Source: Roseiflexaceae bacterium
GTDB lineage: Bacteria; Chloroflexota; Chloroflexia; Chloroflexales; Roseiflexaceae
DNA length: 64,000 nucleotides
Direction of reading: 5' to 3'
Assembly (NCBI GenBank): GCA_947474225.1
Contig: CANJHS010000002.1
Span: 62,001 to 126,000, forward strand
A model generated the notes under the pieces. It was not told the origin of the DNA, searched no databases, and worked only from the letters and a program-made list of their open reading frames with translations. Both the position numbers and the translations under genes were made by a program. Every line of letters starts with the position of its first letter. The first letter of the stretch is position 1. Shown piece by piece: positions 18,464 through 26,059 of this stretch.

Positions 18464-20062
18464 CTACAGTCCTACTGCAGCGCCATCTTTTCGCGGATCA
18501 GACCCCGCATACGTCACACCATCTTGGACAACGATGATTTGTCCACCACCAAACCCACCGACTTCAGCGGCCACGATATCATGTCCAAGCAAACGCAGCT
18601 GCTCTTGTACTGCCGACGCATGTTCGAGTGCAAGGGTTTTTTGTCCCGCATACGGTTCAAGCAACTCATACCGTGGTGCATCGAGAGCCTCTTGCGGATT
18701 CATGCCATAGTCAATCATGTTGACCAACATCTGCGCATGCCCCTGTGGCTGCATAAATCCACCCATCACACCGAAACTTGCCCACAGCGCGTCATCTTTT
18801 GTAACCATGCAAGGGATAATGGTGTGATACGGGCGTTTGCCCGGTTCGAGTGCATTGGGATGCCCTTCTTCAAGAACAAAACAGGCTCCTCTGTTTTGCA
18901 TGCAGATTCCTGTATCTCCCGCGACAACCCCAGATCCAAAACCGTAGTACAGACTATTGATAAATGAAACAGCATTGCCCCATTTGTCGACTGCAGTGAT
19001 GTAGACAGTGTCGTTCGAAATCGGCAATTCACCCGCATGAACATCCTGGACGGCATGCATATTCACGAGTGCTCGCCGTGGGGAAATGTAATCCTCTGAC
19101 AGGAGTGCATCAATCGGGACTTTTGTAATCGCAGGATCAGCAATATATCGCGCTGCATCAGCAAATGCCAGGCGCATTGTCTCGATTTGCAGGTGCAGCG
19201 ACTCAGCCGACTGCGCAGTATATTGCTTTATATCAAAACCTTCGAGCAACCGTAACGCAATGAGCGCTGTCAAGCCCTGTCCATTGGGAGGGCATTCGTA
19301 CACATCATAGCCGCGATACTTGGCTGTCGCGGGGGTCACCCATTCGGTGCGATGCGCTGCCATATCAGCGCGGCTCAGGAATGCACCATCGCGTTCAAGT
19401 GCACTGATGATACGGTCGGCGAGCGCCCCACGATAAAACGATTCAGCGCCACCAGCGGTAATTGCCTCAAATGTTTTTGCAAGTTCTGGTTGAAAGAAGC
19501 GCTGACCGAGTGTCGGAGCCTTGCCCTTGGGTAGATAAATGCGGGCCGCGTCCTGGTGCAGGCGCAGCTTTGCTTCGGCACTTGCCCAGCCGCGTGCGAT
19601 GATTTCGCTAACGGCAAAGCCGTCGCGTGCATAGCGAATCGCCGGTGCCAATATTTCGGCAAACGATAATTTGCCGTGTGCTTGTATGAGTGATTCCCAT
19701 GCTGCCACAGCCCCAGGGACCGTGATGGGCAACACGCCGTTGAGAGGAATTGTGTGTAACCCCTGCGCTGCAAAAACCGCTGGTGTTAACGTCATCGGCG
19801 CGCGACCGCTACCATTGAGTGCGGTAACGCGTTTGCTTTTCGCGTCATAAACCAGTGCAAACGCATCACCACCGATACCCGTGCTCATTGGTTCGACAAC
19901 ATTGAGCACAGCAGCTGCTGCAATCACGGCGTCAGCGGCTGTCCCTCCCTGTGCCAACATCTGCAAACCGGCCTGGGCTGCCAGCGGATGGCTCGTTGCA
20001 ACCGAGCCCCCCGTGCTGACCACCATGGAGCGTCGGGATGGATATGCACTCATGCTCTTCAT
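18464..20062 (-). CDS. ggt: Gamma-glutamyltranspeptidase
   Basis: The 532-residue Ntn-hydrolase has the family's ...GGTAADAVIAAAAVLNVVEP and GIGGDAFALVYD near the N-terminus. Self-cleavage would occur before the Thr in NDTVYITAVDKWGNAVSF (about residue 350), giving the large and small subunits. GFGSGVV and the GYG-like loops complete the active site. GGT hydrolyses the gamma-glutamyl bond of glutathione and related peptides. No signal peptide is visible, so this copy looks cytoplasmic or leaderless, of the shorter YwrD-like type. Its ATG overlaps the TGA stop of the thioredoxin-like gene (ATGA), so the two are translationally coupled, and the solute-binding lipoprotein follows 30 bp on. Confidence 0.92.
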   Translation of the reverse strand: MKSMSAYPSRRSMVVSTGGSVATSHPLAAQAGLQMLAQGGTAADAVIAAAAVLNVVEPMSTGIGGDAFALVYDAKSKRVTALNGSGRAPMTLTPAVFAAQGLHTIPLNGVLPITVPGAVAAWESLIQAHGKLSFAEILAPAIRYARDGFAVSEIIARGWASAEAKLRLHQDAARIYLPKGKAPTLGQRFFQPELAKTFEAITAGGAESFYRGALADRIISALERDGAFLSRADMAAHRTEWVTPATAKYRGYDVYECPPNGQGLTALIALRLLEGFDIKQYTAQSAESLHLQIETMRLAFADAARYIADPAITKVPIDALLSEDYISPRRALVNMHAVQDVHAGELPISNDTVYITAVDKWGNAVSFINSLYYGFGSGVVAGDTGICMQNRGACFVLEEGHPNALEPGKRPYHTIIPCMVTKDDALWASFGVMGGFMQPQGHAQMLVNMIDYGMNPQEALDAPRYELLEPYAGQKTLALEHASAVQEQLRLLGHDIVAAEVGGFGGGQIIVVQDGVTYAGSDPRKDGAAVGL

Positions 20063-20544
20063 TTCTGTGGCACTTCTACGCCGAGGGTGGCGACAATGAC
20101 ATCGAATTGCGGTCTGCTAAACACACCCATAGCACGCCATACTTCGCTTCCCTGCGCATCAAATAACACATATGTCGGCGTCATTTGAACACCTATTTGG
20201 GCTGCAATAGCGCGGTTGTCGGCGTTTCGAGCATCGAGGTGAACGACCTGCAATCGGGTTTCGTAGTCTTGTTCTATCCCATTCACGATGGGCTTTGAAA
20301 GAACACAACCCATTCAGAATTCTGAGTAATACTCTACCAAAACAGGTTTGCCTGCCTTGAGTATCGCGGGAATGTTGTTCGTTGCAGTTCGCTTTGCGTA
20401 GACCCCCATAGCGACGAACCCAAAGACCACGGCAACAACAACAGCGATTTGGATCAACGTCCACCCTGTCTGATTTGCCCACCAGACCATCCCTCCGAGT
20501 ACCAAAACAAGGAGCACCAGTAAGGAATTTTGATTGACGAACAT
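20059..20544 (-). CDS. Candidate selenoprotein: membrane-anchored thioredoxin-like protein with in-frame TGA in a UxxC motif
   Basis: Two short frames, 76 codons (20314-20544) and 84 codons (20059-20313), are contiguous in the same frame and separated by one TGA at 20314-20316. Read through, they give a 161-residue protein. It has two hydrophobic helices (LLVLLVLVLGGMVWWA and LIQIAVVVAVVFGFVAMG) and then a thioredoxin fold: KPVLVEYYSEF-U-MGC at residues 67-80, LQVVHLDARNADN, the cis-Pro segment MTPTYVLF, and EVWRAMGVF. The TGA replaces the first Cys of the CxxC active site, giving U77-M-G-C80. A stem-loop at 20271-20304 has bSECIS-like placement. Alternatives are a TGY-to-TGA mutation or a sequence error. 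The end overlaps the ggt start by ATGA. No sel genes are in the window. Confidence 0.72.
20271..20304 (-). promoter_or_regulatory. Candidate bacterial SECIS stem-loop downstream of the in-frame UGA
   Basis: On the minus strand, GTTCT (10-14 nt after the UGA) pairs with AGAAC (nt 39-43). Inside an internal loop, CCCAT (22-26) pairs with ATGGG (32-36), closing the 5-nt loop CGUGA. The apical loop begins 27 nt after the UGA and has a G as its second base, matching published bSECIS rules (16-37 nt spacing, an early G in the loop). Folding energy was not computed. Confidence 0.5.
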
Positions 20545-20613
20545 GCTTCATCCTTTCGCTATACCAGAATTATACAAGAGGAACCAGGTGGCTACATACC
20601 GCGGTGAATTGGG

Positions 20614-20619
20614 TATAAT
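20614..20619 (+). promoter_or_regulatory. -10 element for purF
   Basis: A perfect TATAAT lies 25 nt before the purF ATG. No clear -35 hexamer is visible at 16-18 nt spacing. Confidence 0.5.
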
Positions 20620-20643
20620 GAGCGTGAATACAGAGGGGGTCAC

Positions 20644-22038
20644 ATGTTCGACGATAAACCACACCATGAGTGCGGAATTTTTGGGATTTTCGCGCCAGAC
20701 GAAGATGTCGCTCGAATGACGTTCTTTGGGTTGTATGCGTTACAGCACCGTGGCCAAGAGAGCGCTGGCATTGCCGTCGCAGACGGCACTTCGATTAACC
20801 TCCACAAAGAAATGGGCCTCGTTTCGCAGGTCTTTACCGAAGAAAAACTCAAACCATTAACCGGCCATGTCGCCATTGGTCACACGCGATATTCCACCAC
20901 AGGGTCATCAAAACTCCTCAACGCACAGCCATTCGTCGTGCAAAGTGCACTCGGTCCACTTGCAATTAGCCATAATGGGAACCTGACGAACGGGTCAGAA
21001 CTGCGCAATGAGCTTTTTCAACGTGGATTTGGTCTCAGTTCAACGAGTGACAGCGAAGTCATCGTCCAAATGCTCGCTGGTGGTCCGGGGACAAATTGGG
21101 ACGAACGCATCAACGCTTTGATGACGCGTGCTGAGGGCGCGTATTGTCTCACCATACTCACGCGTGACTCACTCTTCGCCTTGCGCGACCCGTGGGGAGT
21201 ACATCCGCTGTGTTTAGGCAAAATAGGCAGTGGCTGGGTAATCGCCTCTGAAAGTTGTGCGCTAGCAACCATCGGCGCAGAATTTATTCGCGAGCTCGAT
21301 CCTGGGGAGGTGATTGCCATCGATGCCCATGGACCACGGACGATTGGTCGTCACCATGCAGCAAAGCGCTCGCTGTGTCTTTTTGAATACATATACTTCG
21401 CCCGACCAGACTCACAAATAGACGGCCGTACCCTCCACGCTGCCCGCGTCACCGCCGGCCAAATTCTCGCCGAAGAGTCGCCTGCGGACGCCGATGTCGT
21501 GATCCCCGTACCTGATAGTGGTATTCCTGCAGCGATTGGATTCGCGCAGAAATCTGGTCTTCCCTACTCTGAAGGGCTTATCAAAAACCGTTATATCGGT
21601 CGGACGTTTATCCAGCCAGATGATCGACTACGCAAAGTAGGTATACAACTTAAATTTAACCCACTTGTCGATAACCTCGCAGGGAAGCGCATTGTTATCA
21701 TTGACGATAGTATCGTCCGCGGGAATACCTCCGGCCCAATGGTCAAGATGCTCAGAGCAGCTGGTGCCAAAGAAGTGCATATGCGGGTCTCATCACCGCC
21801 GATCAAGCATCCGTGCTACCTGGGTGTCGACATGGCTACGTACCCCGAGTTAATTGCCCATCGCATGGACGTCGAGCAAATCCGTGCCCATCTCGGACTC
21901 GACAGTCTTGCATACTTGTCCCTCGAAGGGCTACAACGCGCGACCCAAGCACAAGGATTTTGTAACGGCTGCTTCACAGGGCAGTACCCGGTAGAAGTGT
22001 CATTCATCGAGAAAAATGCTTTTGAATCCCAAAAGTAG
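20644..22038 (+). CDS. purF: Amidophosphoribosyltransferase
   Basis: The 464-residue enzyme carries out the first step of purine synthesis, glutamine plus PRPP to 5-phosphoribosylamine. The N-terminal Ntn glutaminase begins MFDDKPHHECGIFGI, so a nine-residue propeptide would be removed to expose Cys10. The PRPP-binding loop is IVIIDDSIVRGNTSGPMVK around residue 355. A CNGC pair near the C-terminus and the Cys in KHPCYLGVD fit the iron-sulfur type of PurF seen in Bacillus. GAGGGGG lies 4 nt before ATG 20644. The stop lies within the next gene, a DNA glycosylase that overlaps by 23 bp. No other pur gene is in the window. Confidence 0.96.
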   Translation: MFDDKPHHECGIFGIFAPDEDVARMTFFGLYALQHRGQESAGIAVADGTSINLHKEMGLVSQVFTEEKLKPLTGHVAIGHTRYSTTGSSKLLNAQPFVVQSALGPLAISHNGNLTNGSELRNELFQRGFGLSSTSDSEVIVQMLAGGPGTNWDERINALMTRAEGAYCLTILTRDSLFALRDPWGVHPLCLGKIGSGWVIASESCALATIGAEFIRELDPGEVIAIDAHGPRTIGRHHAAKRSLCLFEYIYFARPDSQIDGRTLHAARVTAGQILAEESPADADVVIPVPDSGIPAAIGFAQKSGLPYSEGLIKNRYIGRTFIQPDDRLRKVGIQLKFNPLVDNLAGKRIVIIDDSIVRGNTSGPMVKMLRAAGAKEVHMRVSSPPIKHPCYLGVDMATYPELIAHRMDVEQIRAHLGLDSLAYLSLEGLQRATQAQGFCNGCFTGQYPVEVSFIEKNAFESQK

Positions 22039-22792
22039 ACTTGCGCCACTTTTCGAACGCTTACGCATTCACTATGCACACGAACACCACTGGTGGCCGT
22101 TACACACACACGACCGGGGCTACGAGGTCATGCTTGGCATGGTCCTCGTACAACAGACGCAATGGGGAACGGTCGAGGCTGCAGTCCTTCGGATTTTGGA
22201 CCATGGGTACACATCATTTACGACCCTCGCAGATGCAGATCCTGAGTTGCTTGCGCAGTTGTGTAAGCCCTGTGCGTTCTACACCCGCAAGTCCAACGCA
22301 CTTATCCGCATTGCACAGGTCGTAGCCTCGCAGCCCGCAGGATTTTCCTCACTCGTTGTGGGTGAACGAGGAGTGCTCCGCGAGTCACTGTTGGCACTTC
22401 CACAAATCGGCCGCGAGAGTGCCGATACGGTCTTGATGTATGGCGGCGAACACCCGCTGTTCATCGTCGATGCATACGCACGACGCGTCCTGGCACGTAC
22501 CGGTATTTATGCTGATGCGATTGATTGTGCCCGTGCACCATATGATGCAATCCAGCGCATCGTTGAGGCAGACGTAGGCGAACTAAATATCAGCACTGCA
22601 CGCGAACTCCATGCAATGATGGTCGAAGCGTCGATTCACCACTGCACGGCAAATAATCCACGCTGTGCTCGCAGTGGTGCTGTGCGAAGATTTGTCGATC
22701 CACGCAAGTGCAAGGATCACTGTCCTCCATGCACCGGCTGCCCCGCAGCAGACATGTGTGTCTACCATTCGTCAGTTACGAAGTTGAAGTAG
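22016..22792 (+). CDS. HhH-GPD base excision DNA glycosylase (endonuclease III / MagIII-like)
   Basis: The 258-residue protein has the helix-hairpin-helix plus catalytic Asp of the Nth/MutY/MagIII superfamily: LLALPQIGRESADTVLMY (HhH, ~res 122-139), followed by PLFIVDAYARRVLAR with the catalytic Asp. The Lys that gives Nth its lyase activity (LPGVGRKTA) is replaced by Glu (IGRES), so it should be a monofunctional glycosylase, as in the MagIII 3-methyladenine type. The C-terminus is cysteine-rich (CKDHCPPCTGCPAADMC) and may hold a metal or Fe-S cluster. It overlaps purF by 23 bp, so it is translated from within the purF end. Confidence 0.8.
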   Translation: MLLNPKSRLAPLFERLRIHYAHEHHWWPLHTHDRGYEVMLGMVLVQQTQWGTVEAAVLRILDHGYTSFTTLADADPELLAQLCKPCAFYTRKSNALIRIAQVVASQPAGFSSLVVGERGVLRESLLALPQIGRESADTVLMYGGEHPLFIVDAYARRVLARTGIYADAIDCARAPYDAIQRIVEADVGELNISTARELHAMMVEASIHHCTANNPRCARSGAVRRFVDPRKCKDHCPPCTGCPAADMCVYHSSVTKLK

Positions 22793-23303
22793 ACGGCATA
22801 AACGCCAATTCCCATGCGTACTGACCATCGCCACGGTACACACCATGCCAGATACCTGCCGTCGGAGATTTGTTGCCGTAGTCGTAATTATGACTGCGCA
22901 AATCAATCGTGCTGTTTGTCGTTATTTGGAGAGTCGCCAGTACGCAACAGCCATGCGTAACCAAAACAACTGACGCGTGATTTTGGGTATGGATGGTATC
23001 GAGGAACGCGGTAACCCGGCGCGTCACTTGGGTATGATCTTCGCCTGGGCCACCTTCTCGCAACCCTTCGACATACCCAAATGGTGCGACGACGTGTTCG
23101 CTGACAATAGCGGCAGTCTGACGCGTCCGCGCAAAAGGCGACACATAGACAACAGATATAGATCGTTGCGATAGCCAAAGCCCCGCTTGCAAAGCTTCAT
23201 TCCGCCCAATTGCCGTCAACGGAGGACCAGGCACAATGTTGTACGGGACCCCGCTTGCTCGGTCAGGTGCTGCATGGCGCAACACATAAATCTCTTGTAC
23301 CAT
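22776..23303 (-). CDS. Histidine phosphatase family protein
   Basis: The 175-residue protein has the phosphoglycerate-mutase-like histidine phosphatase fold. The phosphorylated His is in YVLRHAAPDR at residue ~9, the Arg pair is in SPFARTRQTA, and the second His is in VLVTHGCCVLA. Such enzymes dephosphorylate varied small molecules, and substrate cannot be told from sequence. I chose ATG 23303 because AGAGG is 7-8 nt upstream; the in-frame ATG at 23309 is too close to it, and the longer extension to 23684 only mirrors the opposite SDR gene. The 3' end overlaps the glycosylase gene by 17 bp, convergently. It is divergent from the SDR. Confidence 0.87.
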   Translation of the reverse strand: MVQEIYVLRHAAPDRASGVPYNIVPGPPLTAIGRNEALQAGLWLSQRSISVVYVSPFARTRQTAAIVSEHVVAPFGYVEGLREGGPGEDHTQVTRRVTAFLDTIHTQNHASVVLVTHGCCVLATLQITTNSTIDLRSHNYDYGNKSPTAGIWHGVYRGDGQYAWELAFMPSTSTS

Positions 23304-23354
23304 ACCCATACCTCTACTTTCGCATCTCAATTGTACCCGACACGAGGAGCATAC

Positions 23355-24125
23355 ATGCACATGCAACGACTCAGCGGGCGTACCGCAATCATTACTGGAG
23401 CGGGGCGCGGCATAGGTCGCGCAATCGCAATAGCTTATGCCCGCGAGGGTGCCCGCGTTGCACTCGTGAGTAGGACAACGGATGAGCTCGAAGGAGTCGC
23501 TGCGGAGATTCGTAGCACCGGTGGTCAGGCACAATGCTATATGTGCGATGTGCGTGACTCGACTGCAGTCAATGCAGTTGTCGCTGCGGTGCTGGCCACG
23601 TGGGGTACTATTGACGCACTTGTCAACTCCGCAGGCATTCCAATGGTGGCACCGACCGTTGAACTCTCTGACGAACGTTGGCAACAGGCATTAGATATTA
23701 ATCTCAACGGCACATTCTTTTTTTGCCGGGCAGTTGGCGCAGTGATGCTCGAAAAACAATTCGGGACCATCGTCAATATCGGCTCTCTTCATTCGTTCCA
23801 AGGCATTCCCATGCGTGCAGCATATGCAGCGTCGAAAGGCGCAGTCCTGCAATTGACACGTTCTCTTGCGACAGAATGGGCACCACACGGCGTTCGGGTG
23901 AACTGTATCTCACCAGGCTGGATTCGGACTCCACTCCAAGATAGCCTTGTAGCGCAGGGGAAGCTCGACCGCACCCCGATTATTGCGCGTACCCCTGCCC
24001 GCCGTGTCGGTGAAGTAGCCGACATCGCTGGACCAGCGGTGTTTTTGGCGAGCGATGAGTCAAGTTTCATTATTGGGGAACAGCTCGTTATCGACGGTGG
24101 CTGGGGAATCTACGGATTCCTCTAA
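23355..24125 (+). CDS. SDR family oxidoreductase
   Basis: This 256-residue classical short-chain dehydrogenase has TGAGRGIGRAIA for the cofactor, NSAG near residue 95, catalytic Ser in NIGSLHSFQG, and the YAASK pair. It ends with SSFIIGEQLVIDGGWGIYG. The residue after beta-2 (SRTTDE) suggests preference for NADP rather than NAD. The substrate is unknown; relatives include gluconate 5-dehydrogenases and 3-oxoacyl-ACP reductases. GAGGAG lies 5 nt before ATG 23355. It is a single gene with its own strong terminator, divergent from the histidine phosphatase across about 50 bp. Confidence 0.9.
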   Translation: MHMQRLSGRTAIITGAGRGIGRAIAIAYAREGARVALVSRTTDELEGVAAEIRSTGGQAQCYMCDVRDSTAVNAVVAAVLATWGTIDALVNSAGIPMVAPTVELSDERWQQALDINLNGTFFFCRAVGAVMLEKQFGTIVNIGSLHSFQGIPMRAAYAASKGAVLQLTRSLATEWAPHGVRVNCISPGWIRTPLQDSLVAQGKLDRTPIIARTPARRVGEVADIAGPAVFLASDESSFIIGEQLVIDGGWGIYGFL

Positions 24126-24201
24126 GCGTGATTGCGTTTGGAGACGAATTTCTCACAATAGCACGTACCACTCCAGCACCAGAAGAATTTACATTCAGAG
24201 A

Positions 24202-24234
24202 ACCGATGCCGTGTACAAGGTACACGGCATCGGT
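24202..24234 (+). terminator. Strong terminator after the SDR gene
   Basis: ACCGATGCCGTGTAC (24202-24216) pairs perfectly with GTACACGGCATCGGT (24220-24234) around AAG, and is followed by CTGTCTTTTTG. Confidence 0.9.
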
Positions 24235-24264
24235 CTGTCTTTTTGTCTGTACCATACACACCAG

Positions 24265-24957
24265 CTACCAGCGTGTTACGAACTCTTCGACGCGACCACG
24301 AAGGTCGTCACGTATTCGTCGGAACTCCTGCAGGTCATTCCGCGCCGCTGGATCTGGGGTGCTCCAATGATACCGTGCTGCATCCTGAAAAAGTTTACTA
24401 TTCGTCTTCCGTGTGCTGTCGCAAACGCTCACCACTGCGGTAGGAATTGTACGTATCGCATCCAAAGCCGTTGTACTACTATCTTCAAGGTCAATACCAA
24501 CTTCCGCCATCACCACAATTGTCAGTGGATGAATCGGCCGTACTGCCACCCCCGCACTCAGGATGTTGACATGCGAAGGGAACATCATCCGTGACCAGGC
24601 GGCTGCAATTTGTGATCGTGCACTGTTGGCACGACAAATGTACAACACTACCTCTGTCCCTGAATTACTCACCTGGCGCGTATCTGGCGCTTCGAGCAAT
24701 TGTTGTATGGTGCGCAGATATGATCGGATCTGCTGCGACTCACGCCGATAGTACACCACACGTGCATCTTCATCGCTCCTCGTTCCTCGGAGCAGACCCG
24801 CGAGCACCATTTGCTTTATTTGGTAGGACGCAGCACTTGCGGGTAATCCCATGTACGCAGCAATTTCATGCGCGGTCATGTCTCGGTTGCGCATTGCTCC
24901 GAGCACTGCTACCCGTTTTTCGTCCGCAAAAATATCACTTAACGATACCGTACCCAT
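24265..24957 (-). CDS. ArsR-type HTH regulator fused to low-molecular-weight phosphatase-type arsenate reductase
   Basis: The 230-residue protein has two parts. Residues ~5-85 form an ArsR-like winged helix (MTAHEIAAYMGLPASAASYQIKQM). Residues ~100-230 form a LMW phosphatase/ArsC domain with the P-loop C108-RANSARS (CX5R) and a DP loop (P201-D202-P203). The HTH has no cysteine, so the usual As(III)-binding cysteines of ArsR are missing. The enzyme part keeps C108 and C179 (VVSVCDS, the position of pI258 ArsC Cys82), but no Cys89 equivalent follows. Sensing may therefore involve the C-terminal domain. It is divergent from gap-arsJ with a palindromic operator between them. CAGGAG lies 5 nt before the ATG. 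Confidence 0.82.
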   Translation of the reverse strand: MGTVSLSDIFADEKRVAVLGAMRNRDMTAHEIAAYMGLPASAASYQIKQMVLAGLLRGTRSDEDARVVYYRRESQQIRSYLRTIQQLLEAPDTRQVSNSGTEVVLYICRANSARSQIAAAWSRMMFPSHVNILSAGVAVRPIHPLTIVVMAEVGIDLEDSSTTALDAIRTIPTAVVSVCDSTRKTNSKLFQDAARYHWSTPDPAARNDLQEFRRIRDDLRGRVEEFVTRW

Positions 24958-24961
24958 AGCA

Positions 24962-24976
24962 ACTCCTGTTAGGAGT
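24962..24976 (-). promoter_or_regulatory. Hairpin covering the Shine-Dalgarno site of the arsR-arsC fusion
   Basis: On the minus strand, ACTCCT-AAC-AGGAGT forms a 6-bp stem with a 3-nt loop that includes the AGGAG used by the fusion gene. It could mask the ribosome site and keep translation low. Confidence 0.4.
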
Positions 24977-24989
24977 ATGCTAGCACAAT

Positions 24990-25018
24990 TTGACAGTAAT
25001 TCAAACCTATTTTATTAT
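24990..25018 (+). promoter_or_regulatory. Promoter of gap-arsJ
   Basis: TTGACA (24990-24995) and TATTAT (25013-25018) are separated by exactly 17 bp, a near-consensus sigma-70 promoter. The operator palindrome begins at the last base of the -10 box. Confidence 0.75.
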
Positions 25019-25035
25019 TTCAAATATATTTGAAA
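25018..25035. promoter_or_regulatory. Palindromic ArsR-type operator
   Basis: TTTCAAATATATTTGAAA is a perfect 18-bp palindrome between the -10 box and the gap start. ArsR/SmtB regulators bind AT-rich palindromes of this kind, so repression by the divergent ArsR-ArsC fusion and release by arsenic is likely. Confidence 0.7.
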
Positions 25036-25048
25036 GAAAGACTTAGCC

Positions 25049-26059
25049 ATGGTTCGCATCGGCATAAATGGATTTGGCCGTATCGGCCGTCTGGTCTTCC
25101 GGCTCGGCATGACAGACCCGCAACTCTCGTGGAAGCAAATCAATGAACCAAATGGGACTGCAGAGATGTGCGCGTACCTGACTAATTACGATAGTGTACA
25201 CGGTCGCAGTGCCACTCTCGTCACCGCATCAGACGAACAGTTGCACGTCGGTCAGCGTGCAACGAGTGTCTCAAATAAGAAAGACATTGTTGCTGCCGAC
25301 TGGTCAGATTGCGATGTCGTCCTTGAATGTAGCGGGAAATATCGCACGGCACAGAGCCTTGAACCGTTTTTTGCTGCTGGGGTACGGACGGTACTCGTTG
25401 CCGCTCCCATAAAAACAGGCGCGCAGAACATCGTCATGGGCGTCAATCAATCGAGTTACCACCCAAACCTGCATCATGTTGTCACCAATGCATCGTGTAC
25501 GACAAACTGTCTGGCGCCTGTCGCAGATGTCATCAATCAGCACCTCGGCATTCGGCACGGCATGATTACAACGATGCATTGCATGACAAACACCCAGAGT
25601 GTAGTGGACAAGCCCACCACCGATCCACGTCGTGCACGCAGTGCCTCGGTCAATCTGATTCCGACCAGCACAGGATCTGCATCGACCATTGGACTTATTA
25701 TTCCGTCACTCAATGGCAAGCTCGATGGTATTGCTGTGCGTGTACCCATGCTAGGCGCATCGTTGATCGATTGCGTTTTTGAAGTTGCTCGGCCAACGAG
25801 TGTAGCAGAGGTCAACGCTATCCTCAAGCTGGCCGCAGACTCCAGCGTACTACGCGGAATCCTTGGCTACGAAGAAGCACCACTGGTATCGAGCGATTAC
25901 CGCAGCGATACGCGATCCGCAATTATCGATGCAGGAAGCACAATGGTCACTGCGGGCACGCAGGTCAAAATCCTTGCATGGTATGACAACGAGATGGGCT
26001 ACAGTCAACGCATGCTGGAACTCACACGGTACATCGCAACACGCCAGGGACTGCTATGA
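25049..26059 (+). CDS. gap: ArsJ-associated glyceraldehyde-3-phosphate dehydrogenase
   Basis: The 336-residue type I GAPDH has the Rossmann start MVRIGINGFGRIGRLVFR, the catalytic Cys in NASCTTNCLAPV, and WYDNEMGYSQRM near the end. The start of the coenzyme domain has the insert-like KQINEPNGTAEMCAYLTNYD seen in the ArsJ-associated branch. In that pathway GAPDH uses arsenate in place of phosphate to form 1-arseno-3-phosphoglycerate, which ArsJ then exports. Its ATGA overlap with arsJ and its position opposite the ArsR-ArsC fusion strongly support this role over glycolysis. A separate housekeeping gap would be expected elsewhere. Start is ATG 25049, 14 nt downstream of the operator. Confidence 0.9.
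   Translation: MVRIGINGFGRIGRLVFRLGMTDPQLSWKQINEPNGTAEMCAYLTNYDSVHGRSATLVTASDEQLHVGQRATSVSNKKDIVAADWSDCDVVLECSGKYRTAQSLEPFFAAGVRTVLVAAPIKTGAQNIVMGVNQSSYHPNLHHVVTNASCTTNCLAPVADVINQHLGIRHGMITTMHCMTNTQSVVDKPTTDPRRARSASVNLIPTSTGSASTIGLIIPSLNGKLDGIAVRVPMLGASLIDCVFEVARPTSVAEVNAILKLAADSSVLRGILGYEEAPLVSSDYRSDTRSAIIDAGSTMVTAGTQVKILAWYDNEMGYSQRMLELTRYIATRQGLL

Noticed and set aside
20288-20313. A first hairpin right after the UGA (ATGGG with CCCAT)
   Set aside because: Its loop begins within 9 nt of the UGA, too close for a bSECIS. The alternative pairing that uses the same CCCAT with the later ATGGG fits the expected distance better.
20059-20544. UGA as a genome-wide sense codon
   Set aside because: Several genes here end in TGA (for example the GT2 gene, the GNAT gene and the DrrA-type ATPase), so TGA is a normal stop and only this one looks recoded.
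23304-23684. N-terminal extension of the histidine phosphatase frame
   Set aside because: It lies wholly opposite the SDR gene and is the antisense shadow of it; the phosphatase motifs begin at the 23303 start.
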